In this document: positions 1-11,873 of the stretch, piece after piece
How the letters are laid out: every line of letters starts with the position of its first letter
How positions within the stretch are numbered: position 1 is the stretch's first letter
Assembly (NCBI RefSeq): GCF_016808095.1
Contig: NC_068978.1
Coordinates: 20,390,806-20,454,805 of the forward strand
Origin: Vigna angularis
Taxonomy: Eukaryota; Streptophyta; Magnoliopsida; Fabales; Fabaceae
Length of the DNA: 64,000 nt
Reading direction: 5' to 3'
Position numbers and translations under genes: made by a program
The notes under the pieces: generated by a model
What the model saw: the letters and a program-made list of their open reading frames with translations, nothing else
Told to the model about the DNA's origin: nothing
The model's database searches: none

Positions 1-1622
1 ATGAACTTGAAAACATACTGACCAAGAAATTTCTTAGATTTTTATCAATGAGAGCTGAAGCTTTCCAAGTACTCAGAAGAAAGCCTGTTCAGGTTTGTAT
101 CTACTAGCATTAAGATAGTTTTATTTTCCTTTTCATTTTCTTTTAAATTGACAATGGTGTCTGGTGATAAATTTTCGTATTGAATAATGTAGTGTCTAGT
201 TGCGTGCAGTTTCATTGATGTTTTAATTGAAGTATTTGTTGTGGTTGTTTCCTAGATAGTGTATTGCATGACTTTAATAAATGAGATGGAGCAGAGCAGT
301 GTGTTCAACCTACAATGTTGTGCTTTTTTATTGATATGTATATATACACACATAGGAGTTACAAAATAAGGCAAGGCACATACGAAACAAATAATAATAA
401 TAATAATAATAATAATATAACATTACATTTTAACAGCATGATGCTAAGGTTGTGCTTTGATTGATGACTTGTCATTATTACTAAAGTTTGACAAAAGCAA
501 TAGGCATACCACATGCACGAAAATTCTGTTACTTGTTATTTATTTCGAAGGTAGTGCTTGGTTTAAAAGGTGAAAGAAATCCTCTACAGACATAAAATGG
601 GACATGCAAAACTATCCTTGCATTTAATTTTTCTTCTCATATTTTGGCACTGATTTATGAATTGAAAAATACTGCATAGTGTCTATTTATTAGTGATTTT
701 TAAATTGTATGGTGGTTTATTTACCCTCCAAAGGATTTTAATCCTCGTGTGAATAATTATTACTGAGAATCACAGCATTGTTGGGGTAGTTTACTCTATT
801 CATGCTGTTAATGATTCTAACCAAATATTTCTTTCCTTTCTCTAGGTAGAAGACAAAATTTCTTTTAACATACTTCCGTTTTTCTTGGTAACTTGATCAT
901 TGATGTCATCTTCTTGTTTCTCTTGGCAGGGATATGACATTAGCTTCCTTATAACAAATTACCACTGTGAGGATATGCAAAAGCACAAACTCATTGATTT
1001 TATAGTGCAATTTATGGAGGCAAGAATTTTGTTGACCCTATAATTTAGATTTGCCTTCTTCTACGTGACATGTAGTAATTATCTAAATTAGGGATACCGT
1101 ATGATCTATGAAAGCATTGCAAAGGTTCCGCGGAACATTATTCTCCTGGGTAATTGGTGCTAAGATCAGTATAACATGCAGAAATAAATTAAAATATAAT
1201 AAATAGAATAACATTTTGATATTCTTTATTGGATGTTAGATACCTGACCTTATTAATCAACTTTCAAACGAGGTATAAATGATTTACTTACAGACTTTTC
1301 CTGCCAGATTGGTATTTGGTGTAGTGAACTTAAAAAGATTTACTGATAATTTGAAACATCAAGATGATGTTTTTGCTTGCTTTTTATTACCTTCCCTACA
1401 TTTAAAGTGGCTTCTTTCATCGATCTGTTGTGCTTTTTTATAGGATATTGCCAATATTAAATAAATGTGACTTCTACTTTAGTTTTGGTTAATTGTTTGA
1501 AATTTAGTATAATAATGGCCTTCAAATTACAGGACATCGATAAAGAGATAAGTGAGCTCAAAATGTCAGTGAACACACGGGGGAGGCTTGTTGCTACAGA
1601 ATTTTTGAAGCAGTTTATCTGA
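1..1622 (+). CDS. ARPC4: ARP2/3 complex subunit 4 (ARPC4), 3' exons
   Basis: Last three coding exons (1-92, 930-1019, 1533-1622; stop TGA 1620-1622) of the actin-nucleating ARP2/3 complex subunit ARPC4 (p20). In plants this complex works with SCAR/WAVE in actin branching and epidermal cell shape. The spliced product reads through the ARPC4 core: [18 protein letters not shown], then [20 protein letters not shown], then [19 protein letters not shown] and a C-terminal EFLKQFI. These match the conserved C-terminal half of the family (about 90 of ~170 residues); the N-terminal exons lie left of the window. All exon joins are in phase 0. Intron 1 (93-929) is GT-AG. Intron 2 (1020-1532) starts with GC (GAG|GCAAGA). 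No stop or frameshift interrupts the exons, so this looks like a functional gene. Confidence 0.95.
389..416. repeat. (TAA)n microsatellite in ARPC4 intron 1
   Basis: About nine AAT/TAA trinucleotide units in the first ARPC4 intron. A length-variable marker candidate; no other role seen. Confidence 0.85.
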
Positions 1623-1893
1623 TGCTTTTAACTAGCTGGAACTGCCAAATCCGTGTAAATTGTACTCTGCAGGTCTAGTTTCACTTCACTTATCAAGTGC
1701 TTTGCCCCATGAGCCAATGGTCTGTGGTTTTATTATATTTAACAGAAGTGCAGAATAAATTTTGTAGAGCTTAGTACATTATATAAAGAAAATTATGACA
1801 AACCTCCATGCCATTCCGAGTAATTGAAGGTACTAAAGGTTAGCACATTTATCACTTAAGTTTTTTTCAATTTTCAACTTTTGCATGTTTTAT
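1623..1893 (+). other. ARPC4 3' UTR and short spacer
   Basis: Sequence between the ARPC4 stop and the start of the downstream repeat. It should contain the 3' UTR and poly(A) site; no ORF or other element is recognisable. Confidence 0.5.
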
Positions 1894-4382
1894 TGTAACA
1901 TCCCAAAAATATAGCATGAACTATATAAAAGAGTCATTACTTTAATAATAAGATAGAACAGTTTTCCGAAAATTAGAGTTAAGTTACAGTTATCCTAAAA
2001 TATTAAAAGTTCACTAAATCTATTCCTATTACAAAACTATTCACAAGACTGAGCGGTCTTTTACTAAGCCGAGGGGTCCTTTCCTTCCAAGGATTGCTCC
2101 ACCGAGAACTTCTCTCCAACTCCTCACACTCAGAGGATCATTGCAAAAGAAGAACCGAATAGGAAACATGGACAAAGACAGGAAATATGGGTAAGCTAAT
2201 GTAATTTAATTGTATACATACATTTCGCACAAGTCCAAACAATGCAAGACTGAAACACTACAATATACCAAAACCAAATACAAGCAAGCATATACAAATC
2301 GAACACTCAAGTAGTTAGGACCGAACACTATACTCATGCATAGACCGAACACCATAATTCATGCATAGATCGAACATCATAATTCATGCATAGATCGAAC
2401 ACCTAACTTGACCATCCGGATGCATGAATGTGTAGCTACAGGCGTTTCTGCAGTTGTGGTGGTGAAACAATAAGACCCCATCAAACTACCCCATTAGGTT
2501 AGTCCAGTGAAGATTACCTCGATACCCTGAGGCTAAAGGACCTCTTGCCATTTTCACACATGAATTACTCCTCTCTACTTGAGAATGAGTAATTACAGAA
2601 TATCAAGATAAACGCCAGCTTAGCACGATACCCACATTCATACTTTACAATTCAATAACCATCCACGAGACATTCGCCTTGGAATTCTCTTTCACATTAC
2701 TCGAAAACATAATTCTCATCACTTAACATAAAACGTCATTCACCAATTATATTCTCACTCATAAGACTGAAAACCCTGTGAACGTTGGAGACCGAACAAA
2801 TTCTCACCACCCTAGGACAGGATCGAACAGTCTATAACAAACAAAACATAACAATTGTCCGAACACTAGCGAAGGCCGACTACTAGGGAAAGTCTAACAC
2901 TATATTAAAGTTGAGTACTAAAACTAGGTTGAATACCAAGACTAAATCGAATGCTAGTATAAGACCGAGAATTAACACTAACATAACTGCTAGTATAAGA
3001 CCGAGCGCTAACACTAGCATAAATGCTAGTATAAGACCGAGCGCTAACACTAGCATAAATACTAGTATAAGACCGAACGCTAACACTAGTATAACTGCTA
3101 GTATAAGACCGAGCGCTAACACTAGCATAACTGCTAGTATAAGACCGAGCGCTAACACTAGCATAAATGCTAGTATAAGACCGAACGCTAACTCTAGCAT
3201 AAATACTAGTATAAGATCGAACACTAACACTAGCATAACTGTTAGTATAAGACCGAACACTAACTCTAGCATAAATACTAGTATAAGACCGAACGCTAAC
3301 TCTAGCATAAATACTAGTATAAGACCGAGCGCTTGACCAAGACCGAACGACCAACTGTGCACACTCCGCGTTCTGCATAATTCTGCAGAATTACGAAGAA
3401 CACCAGAATTTACCCCAAACCAAATATTTTTCCTAACTTCTAATCTTCCAAACATGATTCCTACACCAATTCAAACCTATCTAAGAGTGCCTAAACATCT
3501 CTAACCTTCATTCACAAAATTTCATACCAAAACCCACCTAGAAATCTGCATAAAACTTAACTCAAAAATTCAAAATCAGATTTACCACTTTTATACATTT
3601 TTGGCCAACTTAGGGGTTCTAACAGGTCACATAACACTTGCTCAAACTCACCTCACTGCCAGAAATCACTCCCAACCTCAAACTCTCATTTCCACCCTCT
3701 CACTTCCTGAAATTGACACTAGTCGATCACTTTTTCTGCATAATACTCCCCAAATCTAGTTCACAGAGTTCAGTCCTCACATTCAATCGAAAACAGAAAT
3801 TCAACATGCATTTCAATCAATCATACAATTCATTTCAAACATATAAAAATACAAGTTAAATTATTTAGCTTTCCTTACCTTAAAATAGTTGGACCAAAGG
3901 AAAACCTTCACTGAATTTGCTATCCCACAAGCACAAACACAACCAACAAATCTTTGGATTGGTGAGAAAACACCATCCACCGAACCAGAACTAAGAATTA
4001 GACTCGGAGGAGGTGAAGAAGGACACATGCAAGCAGAACACAACTTGCATGCAACTGAAACGTGCAAAAAACACCAAGGACAAGAGAAACCACTTACCAA
4101 TGATTAAACCAGTAATTGAGAGAAGATTCAACAGCTCCAAACTGTAGAGATACTCAGATTTGAGCTGTTGGAAGAACAAAACGACTTGAATAAGTGGAAA
4201 TCTAGAGAGAATTTGTAGAGGAGGAGAAAATAAAACTCAGAAGTTTGGACAGAAGAGTTGCATGCAGAGAGTGACACTAAATTTTAAAACTTTTGTTTAT
4301 ATACTACCATCAAAACCGATCGGTCCTCTCAGCTGCATACACCTGTCTTCCTCCACTTTCTCTAAATTTCACAGTCTTTACA
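1894..4382. mobile_element. Solo-LTR-like repeat, TGTAACATCCC family, copy 1
   Basis: Non-coding block starting TGTAACATCCC and probably ending TTTACA (TG...CA ends). It is flanked by TTTAT on both sides (1889-1893 and 4383-4387), a possible 5-bp target duplication, though AT-rich and so weak. It resembles the repeat at 20660-22748: same first 11 bases, then a matching middle segment (GGACCTCTTGCC, CTCTACTTGAGA, ATCAAGATAA-like motifs near 2540-2610 and 21470-21550). No gag or pol is visible. The size and ends suggest a solo long LTR of a Ty3/gypsy (perhaps chromovirus) family; that assignment is inference. It includes the minisatellite at 2954-3333. Confidence 0.55.
2954..3333. repeat. 36-bp minisatellite, about 10.5 copies
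   Basis: Ten full 36-bp units plus a partial one, each beginning CTAGTATAAGACCGA and continuing GCGCTAACACTAGCATAA with point variants. Related but more diverged CCGAACA motifs precede it (about 2270-2950). The unit length is a multiple of 3, so several frames stay open across the array. It lies inside the solo-LTR-like repeat and is absent from copy 2 at 20660-22748, so it expanded after the copies diverged or was lost from the other. Confidence 0.95.
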
Positions 4383-5238
4383 TTTATCATCCAAGTTTTT
4401 TTCGTACATTTTATAATCTTTTCAAGCTCTTCACATTTTACCCATTTTAAAAATCAATAGTAAAACAATTAATTTTTAGAGGCTTGTCATCATTTTCATA
4501 CATATTTAACAAATTTATTAGCAATAATTAAAGAAAATGAAAATTTTGTGCGAGAAATGTGAGATGAAAACGAAATTAAATGGTAAAATTCTAGAAATAA
4601 TAATAGTTGGATGGCAAAAGATGCAATCAAGCCCAATTAAAGGTAGTAACTAATTTTTTTCAAGGGGAAATATATAATATTAAATTAATAACTTTTAATC
4701 TATTCCTAATAACTTTCACTTTCAAAATATATATTTGCTTCTTATATTCTAAATAAAATCACGTTCATGTCTCTTTTAATTTTGAAATATATGATTCACC
4801 TAATTGATTTATATAACTTTGTATTCAATGTAGCGTTAAATAATAATTCTATATAAGCATGTTTTAAATATTATGTAATTCAAGTTTTATCCAAGAACCG
4901 ATCCTTTTACAATTAAACAGTTGAGTGAACAGATTAAAACACTATTTGAAGGTTTAATTATTTAATTTGATTCGAACGGTATGACTAGAATTATTATTAT
5001 AATTAAATAATATTAACAATTTTGGAAGACCATAATTTTACTATGTTAAAAACTAAAATAGTATGTAATGGTATAAGATATTAGTATTTACAATGTATAT
5101 GCAATTAAAATAAAATATATTATCATATTTAAACAAAATTTTGATAATTTTCTTCAATATTTATTAATTTGAAATCTATAATCTATAATAATATATACAA
5201 TTGAAAGGAGCTGGTAACTTTTGTATTCATATACACAC

Positions 5239-5299
<61 letters not shown>

Positions 5300-6008
5300 G
5301 GTAATTTATTTTAATATTTTAGTATATATTGTTTTTTAGTATTATTATTACTTCAATTAATATTAATAGTACTATTATTTTAATTTAAATAAAACAATAT
5401 AATATTGACGTACACTATAACAAAAACCCGCGCATCACAGATCTACAAATATGTAGTAGAAAAAGGTTTCAGACTAGGACATCTTTTTTACCTTTTCTAT
5501 TTCTAATTGTAACTGAACGGTTAACAGGGATAGTAAAACAAGCTTGTGCAAAACAATTGAAAGTTTAATTACCTTTTGAAGTATATGAAAAATATTGAAT
5601 AGTTTTGATAGAAAACTTTTTTTGATATAATATGTTATCGAGTTTTTGAAAATTTTCTTTAAATGATTGGAAGCTCAACGTAATAAATTTGTATAATAAT
5701 AGATTTTATTGTGTTACTCAGAATATATATTCCAACATTTTGTTAAGAACTTTTTTTATAAATAAGATTGTTTAGTCTGGAAGATTCTTATGTTTATCTC
5801 GTTTGGTCTGAAAGATTCTTATGTTTCATAATAAAGCGCGACTGTAGGTTTTCACGAGAGGATCGTTTAGGTAAAAGAAGAGATAATTGCACAAGAGAAT
5901 TTATACTGGTTCACTCCAACTAAGTTACGTCCAGTCTCCTTTGTAGAGGGTTCCACTATAATCTTCACACGATTACAAATGAGTATTAGCACCACTCTTG
6001 GTACTTAG
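4383..6008. other. AT-rich intergenic DNA with a (TA)n tract
   Basis: No gene is recognisable. A (TA)n microsatellite runs about 5243-5297. The rest is low-complexity AT-rich sequence up to the start of LTR A. Confidence 0.6.
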
Positions 6009-7460
6009 TGATAATGGTTGATTTTACGTTATGTGATGTAATTTTGATACTAAATCAACTCTCTTTGACTGTGAAGCTTGCTTAAACTCTTGTTTTTAGT
6101 TGAATTTTGTGAATAAGTTAGTAGAGGTTATACTTAATGATTTTTATCACTAATTCCCTCAATTTTGTAGATTATTGGTATGTTTTGGAAGAGGAGCAAA
6201 GTATCAAGGAGTTGGAACCCAGGAAGGACAACAAAAGAACTAGAATAGAAGGTTGCAGAAGGCTCAAGGATGCTTGGTTGCCCTTTTCTAGGGCCCTAGG
6301 TGCTGGTTGTCACGCAAGGACGCCTGGTTGCCCTCTTCAGGGGCCCTCAACGCTAGTGGTCGCGCAAGGACGCCTTCTTGCCCTCTTTTGGGGCGCTCAA
6401 CGGAGAAGGCCACACAACCATGCCTGGTTGCCCTTCTCTGGGGCGCTGAGCGCCAGTTACACCCACTATAGGACGCTTGGTTGCCCTCATCCAGGGCGTT
6501 GAGCGCCACTCTTCGCACAGGCTCACCTGGATGCCCCCAGTTGGGGGCGCTGAGCGCTGACGACCTGGGCCTATGTGATACTTTGGATCTATTTAAAGGT
6601 TTTTGCGCATTAGGGTTCACATCTTTGGATGGCTGAAGCCCAAAACCACTATTTTTACCCTTTGGAGGAAGAGTGGGCATGCAGGAGCTTTCCTTTTCTT
6701 TTTCTAGGGTTTACATCTCATTTACATTCTTCCATTGTAAGCGAAGGTTCTCCATGACAATGGAGAGCTAAACTCATTTGTTGTTGGGGAAAGATGTAAC
6801 CTCTGAACTTCATGTATTTGAACATGTTTTAAATATTTTATGCTTCTTTCATTGAATGTTAGTGATTTTTTCCTATTCTTAATGCTTGTTATGTTTTGGC
6901 CATTCATAGCTTGATGATTGAATTTCTTTGTTATTGGGAAATACTTAGAAACCATGATCTAGAGGATTTCACAAAAGGAAATATTATGTACGGATAAAAA
7001 TATGACGTTTAGTTGTCTTAAGCTTCTTTTCTTAAAGCGAAATTTATTATTAGGGTTTTCAAGGGATTGTTGTCTAATAATCAAGGCTAGGCTTTTTACG
7101 CCAATGGATTGGGTTCTAAGTAATTTTGAAAGTGACATTAGCATTCCAATGAAGAAGATGAGTTCTAATATGCATGGAAGTGAAGTAGGTGAAATCTAAC
7201 CCCAACAACATCATCATCTCATATCATCTCAATACCATTCATTCATTCTTGTTTTAGCTTCAAAAGATCAATTTTACATTCAAGTTATTATGTTTACTTT
7301 TATTGCATTCAAATTTCATTCAATGGAATCATTCTTTAGTCTTAATTAGTTAAGGTATTATACCGATTGTTTGGTGTCACGAGTCTCTTGGGAAAGGATA
7401 TTTGGTTTTACCATTTTATATTATTTGATATGATTTGGTACATTTGCCAATGGGTTAACA
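6009..7460 (+). repeat. 5' LTR of element A
   Basis: Begins TGATAATGGTTG and ends GGGTTAACA, just before the primer-binding site. It aligns along its length with the reverse complements of the LTRs at 8775-10064, 14696-15998 and 45926-47274, and with 19059-20182. A TATA-like TCTATTTAAAGG near 6586 in the middle of the LTR is a plausible promoter core, present at the same place in the 3' LTR (about 19338). Confidence 0.85.
6262..6565. repeat. GC-rich ~51-bp degenerate tandem repeat inside LTR A
   Basis: About six units of roughly 51 bp with the core GGACGCCTGGTTGCCCTC followed by GGGGCGCTGAGCGCC-like hairpin sequence. This is a GC-rich island in an AT-rich element, just upstream of the TATA-like box. 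Equivalent GGCGCTCAGCGCC-type motifs occur in the other LTRs of the family (about 9664-9795, 15600-15740, 46830-47010). Confidence 0.75.
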
Positions 7461-7465
7461 AGTTT

Positions 7466-7484
7466 TTGCCGCTGTTGTCGGGGA
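7466..7484 (+). other. Primer-binding site of element A (tRNA-Asp type, mutated)
   Basis: TTGCCGCTGTTGTCGGGGA just after the LTR end corresponds to the Athila-group tRNA-Asp site TGGCGCCGTTGCCGGGGA with several substitutions. The intact version is in element B. Confidence 0.8.
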
Positions 7485-7604
7485 CTCGTGGTAATACTAT
7501 ACTTTTGTGTGATTCTTAACTAGTTTAGACTTAATTTTTTTACTGTTTTTAATTTTTCTTTATTCTTACTCTTTTGGGCTAACTAGTACTGTGTTCTATA
7601 GTGT

Positions 7605-8769
7605 ATGCAGGGTAAAACCTGTACTAGGAGCAGAAGATCATTTGAACCTCTCCTTACAAGTCTGGAAGTAGAGAAGACTGCCCGAAGGAACAATAGTAGA
7701 AGAAGAAGGCAGAACATGACTTCTAGAAAACTTTTCCCCCCTCTTGAGATTCTTGAACAACCTTTTACTCCGGTATCTGATCAGGAAACAGAAGACATGA
7801 CTGACAATCAGAACGGTCGGGGTATGGGTCCAGTCATACGTACTTTGGAGGATTACTCAACATTCACTAGACCTCTCCACTTCAATAGCATTGCTCGGCC
7901 ACATGTTAGTTAATGCCGCAAACATGGAGATGAAGCCTGCCCTCATGCAAAGCAATCAGTTCAATGGCCTAGCTTATGAGAATCCGTATGAACATCTGAC
8001 CACCTTCATAGAGATTTGCAATACCGTGAAGATTCATGATGTGCCAAAAGAGGCTATCAGACTCAACTTGTTTCCTTTCTCTTTGGGTGGCAATGCCAAG
8101 ATGTGGCTAAATTCATTCCCAGAAAATAGCTTCACTATGTGGAAAGAAGTGGTGGCCAAGTTTCTGAACAAGTATTTCCCTCAGTCCAAGATAAATAAAG
8201 AGAAGCAGGAAATCTCTTCTTTCCAACAAGGCATGGATGAGACTTTAGGCCAAGCATGGGATAAATTCCAAGGCCTATTGCGGAAGACTCCTACTCATGG
8301 ATTTGATGAACCTACGATAATCATTCTTTTTCTTGGAGGACTAAAATCACAGAATAAATTGATGTTGGATGCCTCAACTAGAGGTAACATCAAGTGCAAG
8401 ACTCCAGATGAAGCTTATGAGTTGATAGAGAATATGACTGCTAATGATAATGAGATGCATACTGAAAGAGGTCAATTCCAACAAAAAGAAGTTCTCAAAC
8501 TACAATCTCAAAATGCCCTATTAGTTCAGAATAAGATAATGACTCAGCAACTTGAGGCCTTGATGAAGAAACTCTCTCAACTACCTAAAGAACTTCAAAA
8601 TGTGTCACATGCTCAACATCAAGGTTACGAGCTATGTTGAGGAGATCATGTAAATATTCAGTGTGGCATGCAAGCCAATGCTCAAGAAGAAGTGCATTAT
8701 AAGGGTAATCAGGGCAAGCAAGGTAACTATAACCAAGGGTGGAAACCTCACCCAACCATGGGTCAAGGA
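7605..8769 (+). pseudogene. gag of element A, N-terminal part (decayed)
   Basis: Capsid (retrotransposon gag, PF03732-like) region. An open stretch from the ATG at 7605 continues in another frame from about 7891 after a small indel. Recognisable capsid motifs include NPYEHLTTF, LFPFSLGGNAKMWLNS and KFLNKYFP. A zinc knuckle follows but is broken: the first Cys is replaced and a TGA follows at 8638. Reading stops for good at 8774 where element B is inserted; the same protein resumes at 16004. It corresponds closely to gag of element B (13467-14273, minus). Confidence 0.85.
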
Positions 8770-8774
8770 CAAGA

Positions 8775-10064
8775 TGTTAAGATGTCGACAAGTGTACCAA
8801 ATCGTATCAAGTAATAATAAATGTTAAGACCAAGTATGGTTTCCCAAGAGACTCACGACAGTAGACAATCATGTAATTACTTAACTAATTAAGATTTTGA
8901 AGAACAATTTTTAGGGTTTTGAATGCAAAGACAAGAAATTAATATGAATGCACTTTTGATCAATTGCGGCTAAACACAAGAATGAATAGATGATGTTGAT
9001 AATATGAGATGAGTATGTTGTTGGGGTTTAGATTTCACCATCTTTACTCTCATGCATATATGAATTCTTCTTTATTAATTTTTAACATCACTTTGTAAAA
9101 TACTTAGAACCCGATGTCTCGGCAAGAAAAGCCTATCCTTAATTACTAGTTTAGAATGTCTTGTCTCCCTAATAATTAATTCCGCATTACGAACGAAAGC
9201 TTAAGATGACCAAAACTCATCCCCATCCTTGAGTAATACTGCTTTTGGAAGAAATTCCCCAGATCTAGATTTCTCCGTATGTGTCCATATCACGAAAACC
9301 AATAATCATGTCACAAATGAGTTAAACATAACAAGCATAAAGCAAAGAAGAATAACCCTAACAATTAATGAAAGAAGCATATGTAAATTGGAATCAATTC
9401 AAATACATGAGAGTTTAGAGGTTACATTTTCCCCAACAACAAATAAGGTTTAGTTCTCCATTATCATGGAGAAACTAGATGTACAATGAATGGAAGAGAT
9501 AGAAAAACCTAGAAACTGAAGAGGAGAGCTCCCACATCCCCAAATCTGCCTCTAAGGGGTGAAAAGTGTGTTTCTATGCTCAAGCCATTACCAACCCTAG
9601 GACGTCCACGTCCTTAAATAGATAAAAAAAAATAACAGAAAATGGGTCCAGGCCCAACACACTGGCGCTCAGCGCCCTCATTTAGGGATCCCGAGAGAAA
9701 CTGCGAGAAAACTAGCGCTCAGAGCCCTTGGAAGGGCGCTCAGGCGTGGTGTAGGACTGGATTTTGCACTCAACCCCCCTTAGGGGCGCTCAACCCTGGT
9801 GGTAGCATTCCAGAACTCTTTCTTTTTGCTGTTTTGCTTGCTTTTATGGCTAATTCAGCTCTATACATTATTGGAGATTCTTCCAGGCTTATTATTAGCT
9901 ACAAAATAAAGGGAATTTAGTGATAAAATCATAAAGTATAACCTCTACTCTCTTATTCGCAAAACTAAAGCAAAAACATGAGCTCAAGCAAGTTTCTAAG
10001 TAAAAAGGGTGCGTTTAGTATCAAAATTATATCACAGATAACAGTGTATTTAACCGTTATCTCA
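8775..10064 (-). repeat. 3' LTR of element B
   Basis: 1290-bp LTR; on the plus strand it starts TGTTAAGATGTCGAC and ends CCGTTATCTCA. It pairs with 14696-15998, with clear but limited divergence (small indels, substitutions). The ORFs within it are not genes. Confidence 0.92.
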
Positions 10065-11870
10065 ACCCCAAACTTGAAACTTTGCTTGTCCTTAAGCAAA
10101 ATGTAACTTGGCTTAAACAAGATAATCATACTATAATGGTCTAGCACAACAGAAAGCATTTTCCTCTAAGACAAGTAAATCACTTCTGTGTGCTCCTCAT
10201 AGAAAGATTAGTCAAGATATAATGATGCTTTAGCCAATCAAGCTTCAACTATGGTGCTCACATAATCAAGACATACACAACAGATGCAACAACCTTATGA
10301 GTGATCACTAAGGAGACAGAATGTTACCCTATGTGCATGGAACTATTCCTCACTAAAGACAATGTTTCACTCAAGCACTCAAAAGTGTTTCACTCAAGCA
10401 CTCAAAAGTGTTTCACTCAAACTCAAGGGTATATATGAGGTGACACTCTTACACTCTACCATCACAATGTCACATGAATAAACTTTTCCTTTCATTCAAC
10501 CACATATCAAACACACTCATAAGCAAGTTATAATCACAAGGACTTTTTGTGGTTTGTATTGAGGCCGAGCTAAGAAGAAAATTGGTTTTTCTAAACAACA
10601 AAATCCTTGAGTTAAGAGAGTGCATAATTCATTTATTCACATTAACAATCAACTCTCTTTCTTCTTTTATGTGAGAAACCAATCTTCAATTCATTCCCAA
10701 CTTTCCTTTCATTAAGCTTAACCTTTTCTTCTTTTCTCTTTTCTTTTCTTTTTCTTTTTTTCTTTCGCTCAATGCTTTTCAATGAATTTCACAAAGTTCT
10801 TTCCGGTTTCTCACAACCTCAAACTTGAACCATTCTTCATTACCATATAAACACACTCTACTCAACTCAAGGTAAGGATTTCAAAAAGGGTTTCATTCAA
10901 AATTCATATTTAGGCTCAAGGTTCAAAGGTTAAAGAGAAACATTGTTCTTTGTTGGGTTCACCTATTGGCATTGGCTCTAAGGGAGAAGAAAACATGGCC
11001 TTGATCACGTGTAACAAGAAAACCAGTGGTTCAATCATAGAAAATTAGGCAAAATCAATCATGCTTCCAAAGCAATAGCATTCAATCAATAAAAAACTAT
11101 AGAGCCCAATCTCTCACAGGCTAAATCAAGTTCCACAATTTAATAACATCCTGCCCGGCAAATTAATCACAATTGACATCATGTATTAGTTTTTACAAAA
11201 CTATGAGCAACCACCATCTATGCTTAAAAGCCTCACCAATCATTAACTCAACATGCATCATATAACAATAGAGCAAACACAAGAATATTACTCATCACAA
11301 AAAACAATTTATCACATCATACCAAACCATTGCATCAAAATTCATTAAACCAAGTACATAAGCAAGCTAAAATAAAAACAAAACAAACAAATATCAAATA
11401 AGCATATAAAAATCCTGATCCAGCAGCATCTGTCAGTAGATGCTTTCATCTGAATCTTCCAACATCCATTAGTAGATGTGAATCCTTCTCATCAGCATCC
11501 ATCAGCAGATGCTTAATCTAGTAGCATCCCTCAATAGATACTCTCATCTGAATCTTCATTATCATAGCATCCATCAGAAGATGCTTTAATCTACTAGCAT
11601 CCATCAGTAGATGTTGCTCTTCATAGTAACATCCATCAGTAGATGCTCTCATCTAAATCATCCTAGCATCCATCAGTAGATGCTATCATCTTGGTCCTCC
11701 TAGCATCCCTCAATAGATGTTGTCCAGCATCCATTAGTAGATGCTGTCATTACTTCCAAGAAAAATCAAATCCAAACCACACAAATAATCGATTAAAAAG
11801 AAAAAAAAAATCAGAAATTGGGTTGCCTCCCAATAAGCACTTGTTTAACGTCACGAGCCTGACACCATTA
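10065..11870 (-). other. Non-coding 3' region and polypurine tract of element B
   Basis: The polypurine tract (minus-strand AAGTTTGGGGT, 10066-10077) abuts the 3' LTR. The remaining ~1.8 kb has no coding potential and parallels 17455-19058 of element A in reverse. It ends at a conserved motif (minus-strand CTGGGAGGCAACCCA, ~11820-11833; same motif in A near 17490-17504). It contains the palindrome array at 11425-11745. Confidence 0.75.
11425..11745. repeat. Array of ten 20-bp imperfect palindromes
   Basis: Ten copies of AGCATCCATCAGTAGATGCT-like sequence, separated by short variable spacers rich in TCATCT. Each unit pairs AGCATC with GATGCT around a loop, so each can form a small hairpin on either strand. 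Element A does not have this array at the matching place (about 17520-17780), where it keeps an acidic ORF instead. Confidence 0.9.
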
Positions 11871-11873
11871 AGC

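Noticed and set aside
2883..3455. Overlapping open frames of 141-190 codons
   Set aside because: They are readings of the 36-bp minisatellite; repeat length divisible by three keeps frames open on both strands.
5412..5440. CACTATAACAAAAA as a CACTA terminus
   Set aside because: No partner end, target duplication or subterminal repeats could be found.
8838..10159. Short ORFs within LTRs of the A/B family (e.g. 9229-9453, 9642-9920; likewise at 6722-7199, 46163-47158)
   Set aside because: LTR sequence; the same positions in other LTR copies carry different stops and frameshifts.
11425..11745. CRISPR-like look of regularly repeated palindromes (also 28103-28376)
   Set aside because: Spacers are short, variable and repetitive, the DNA is plant nuclear and the arrays lie within transposons; no cas genes.
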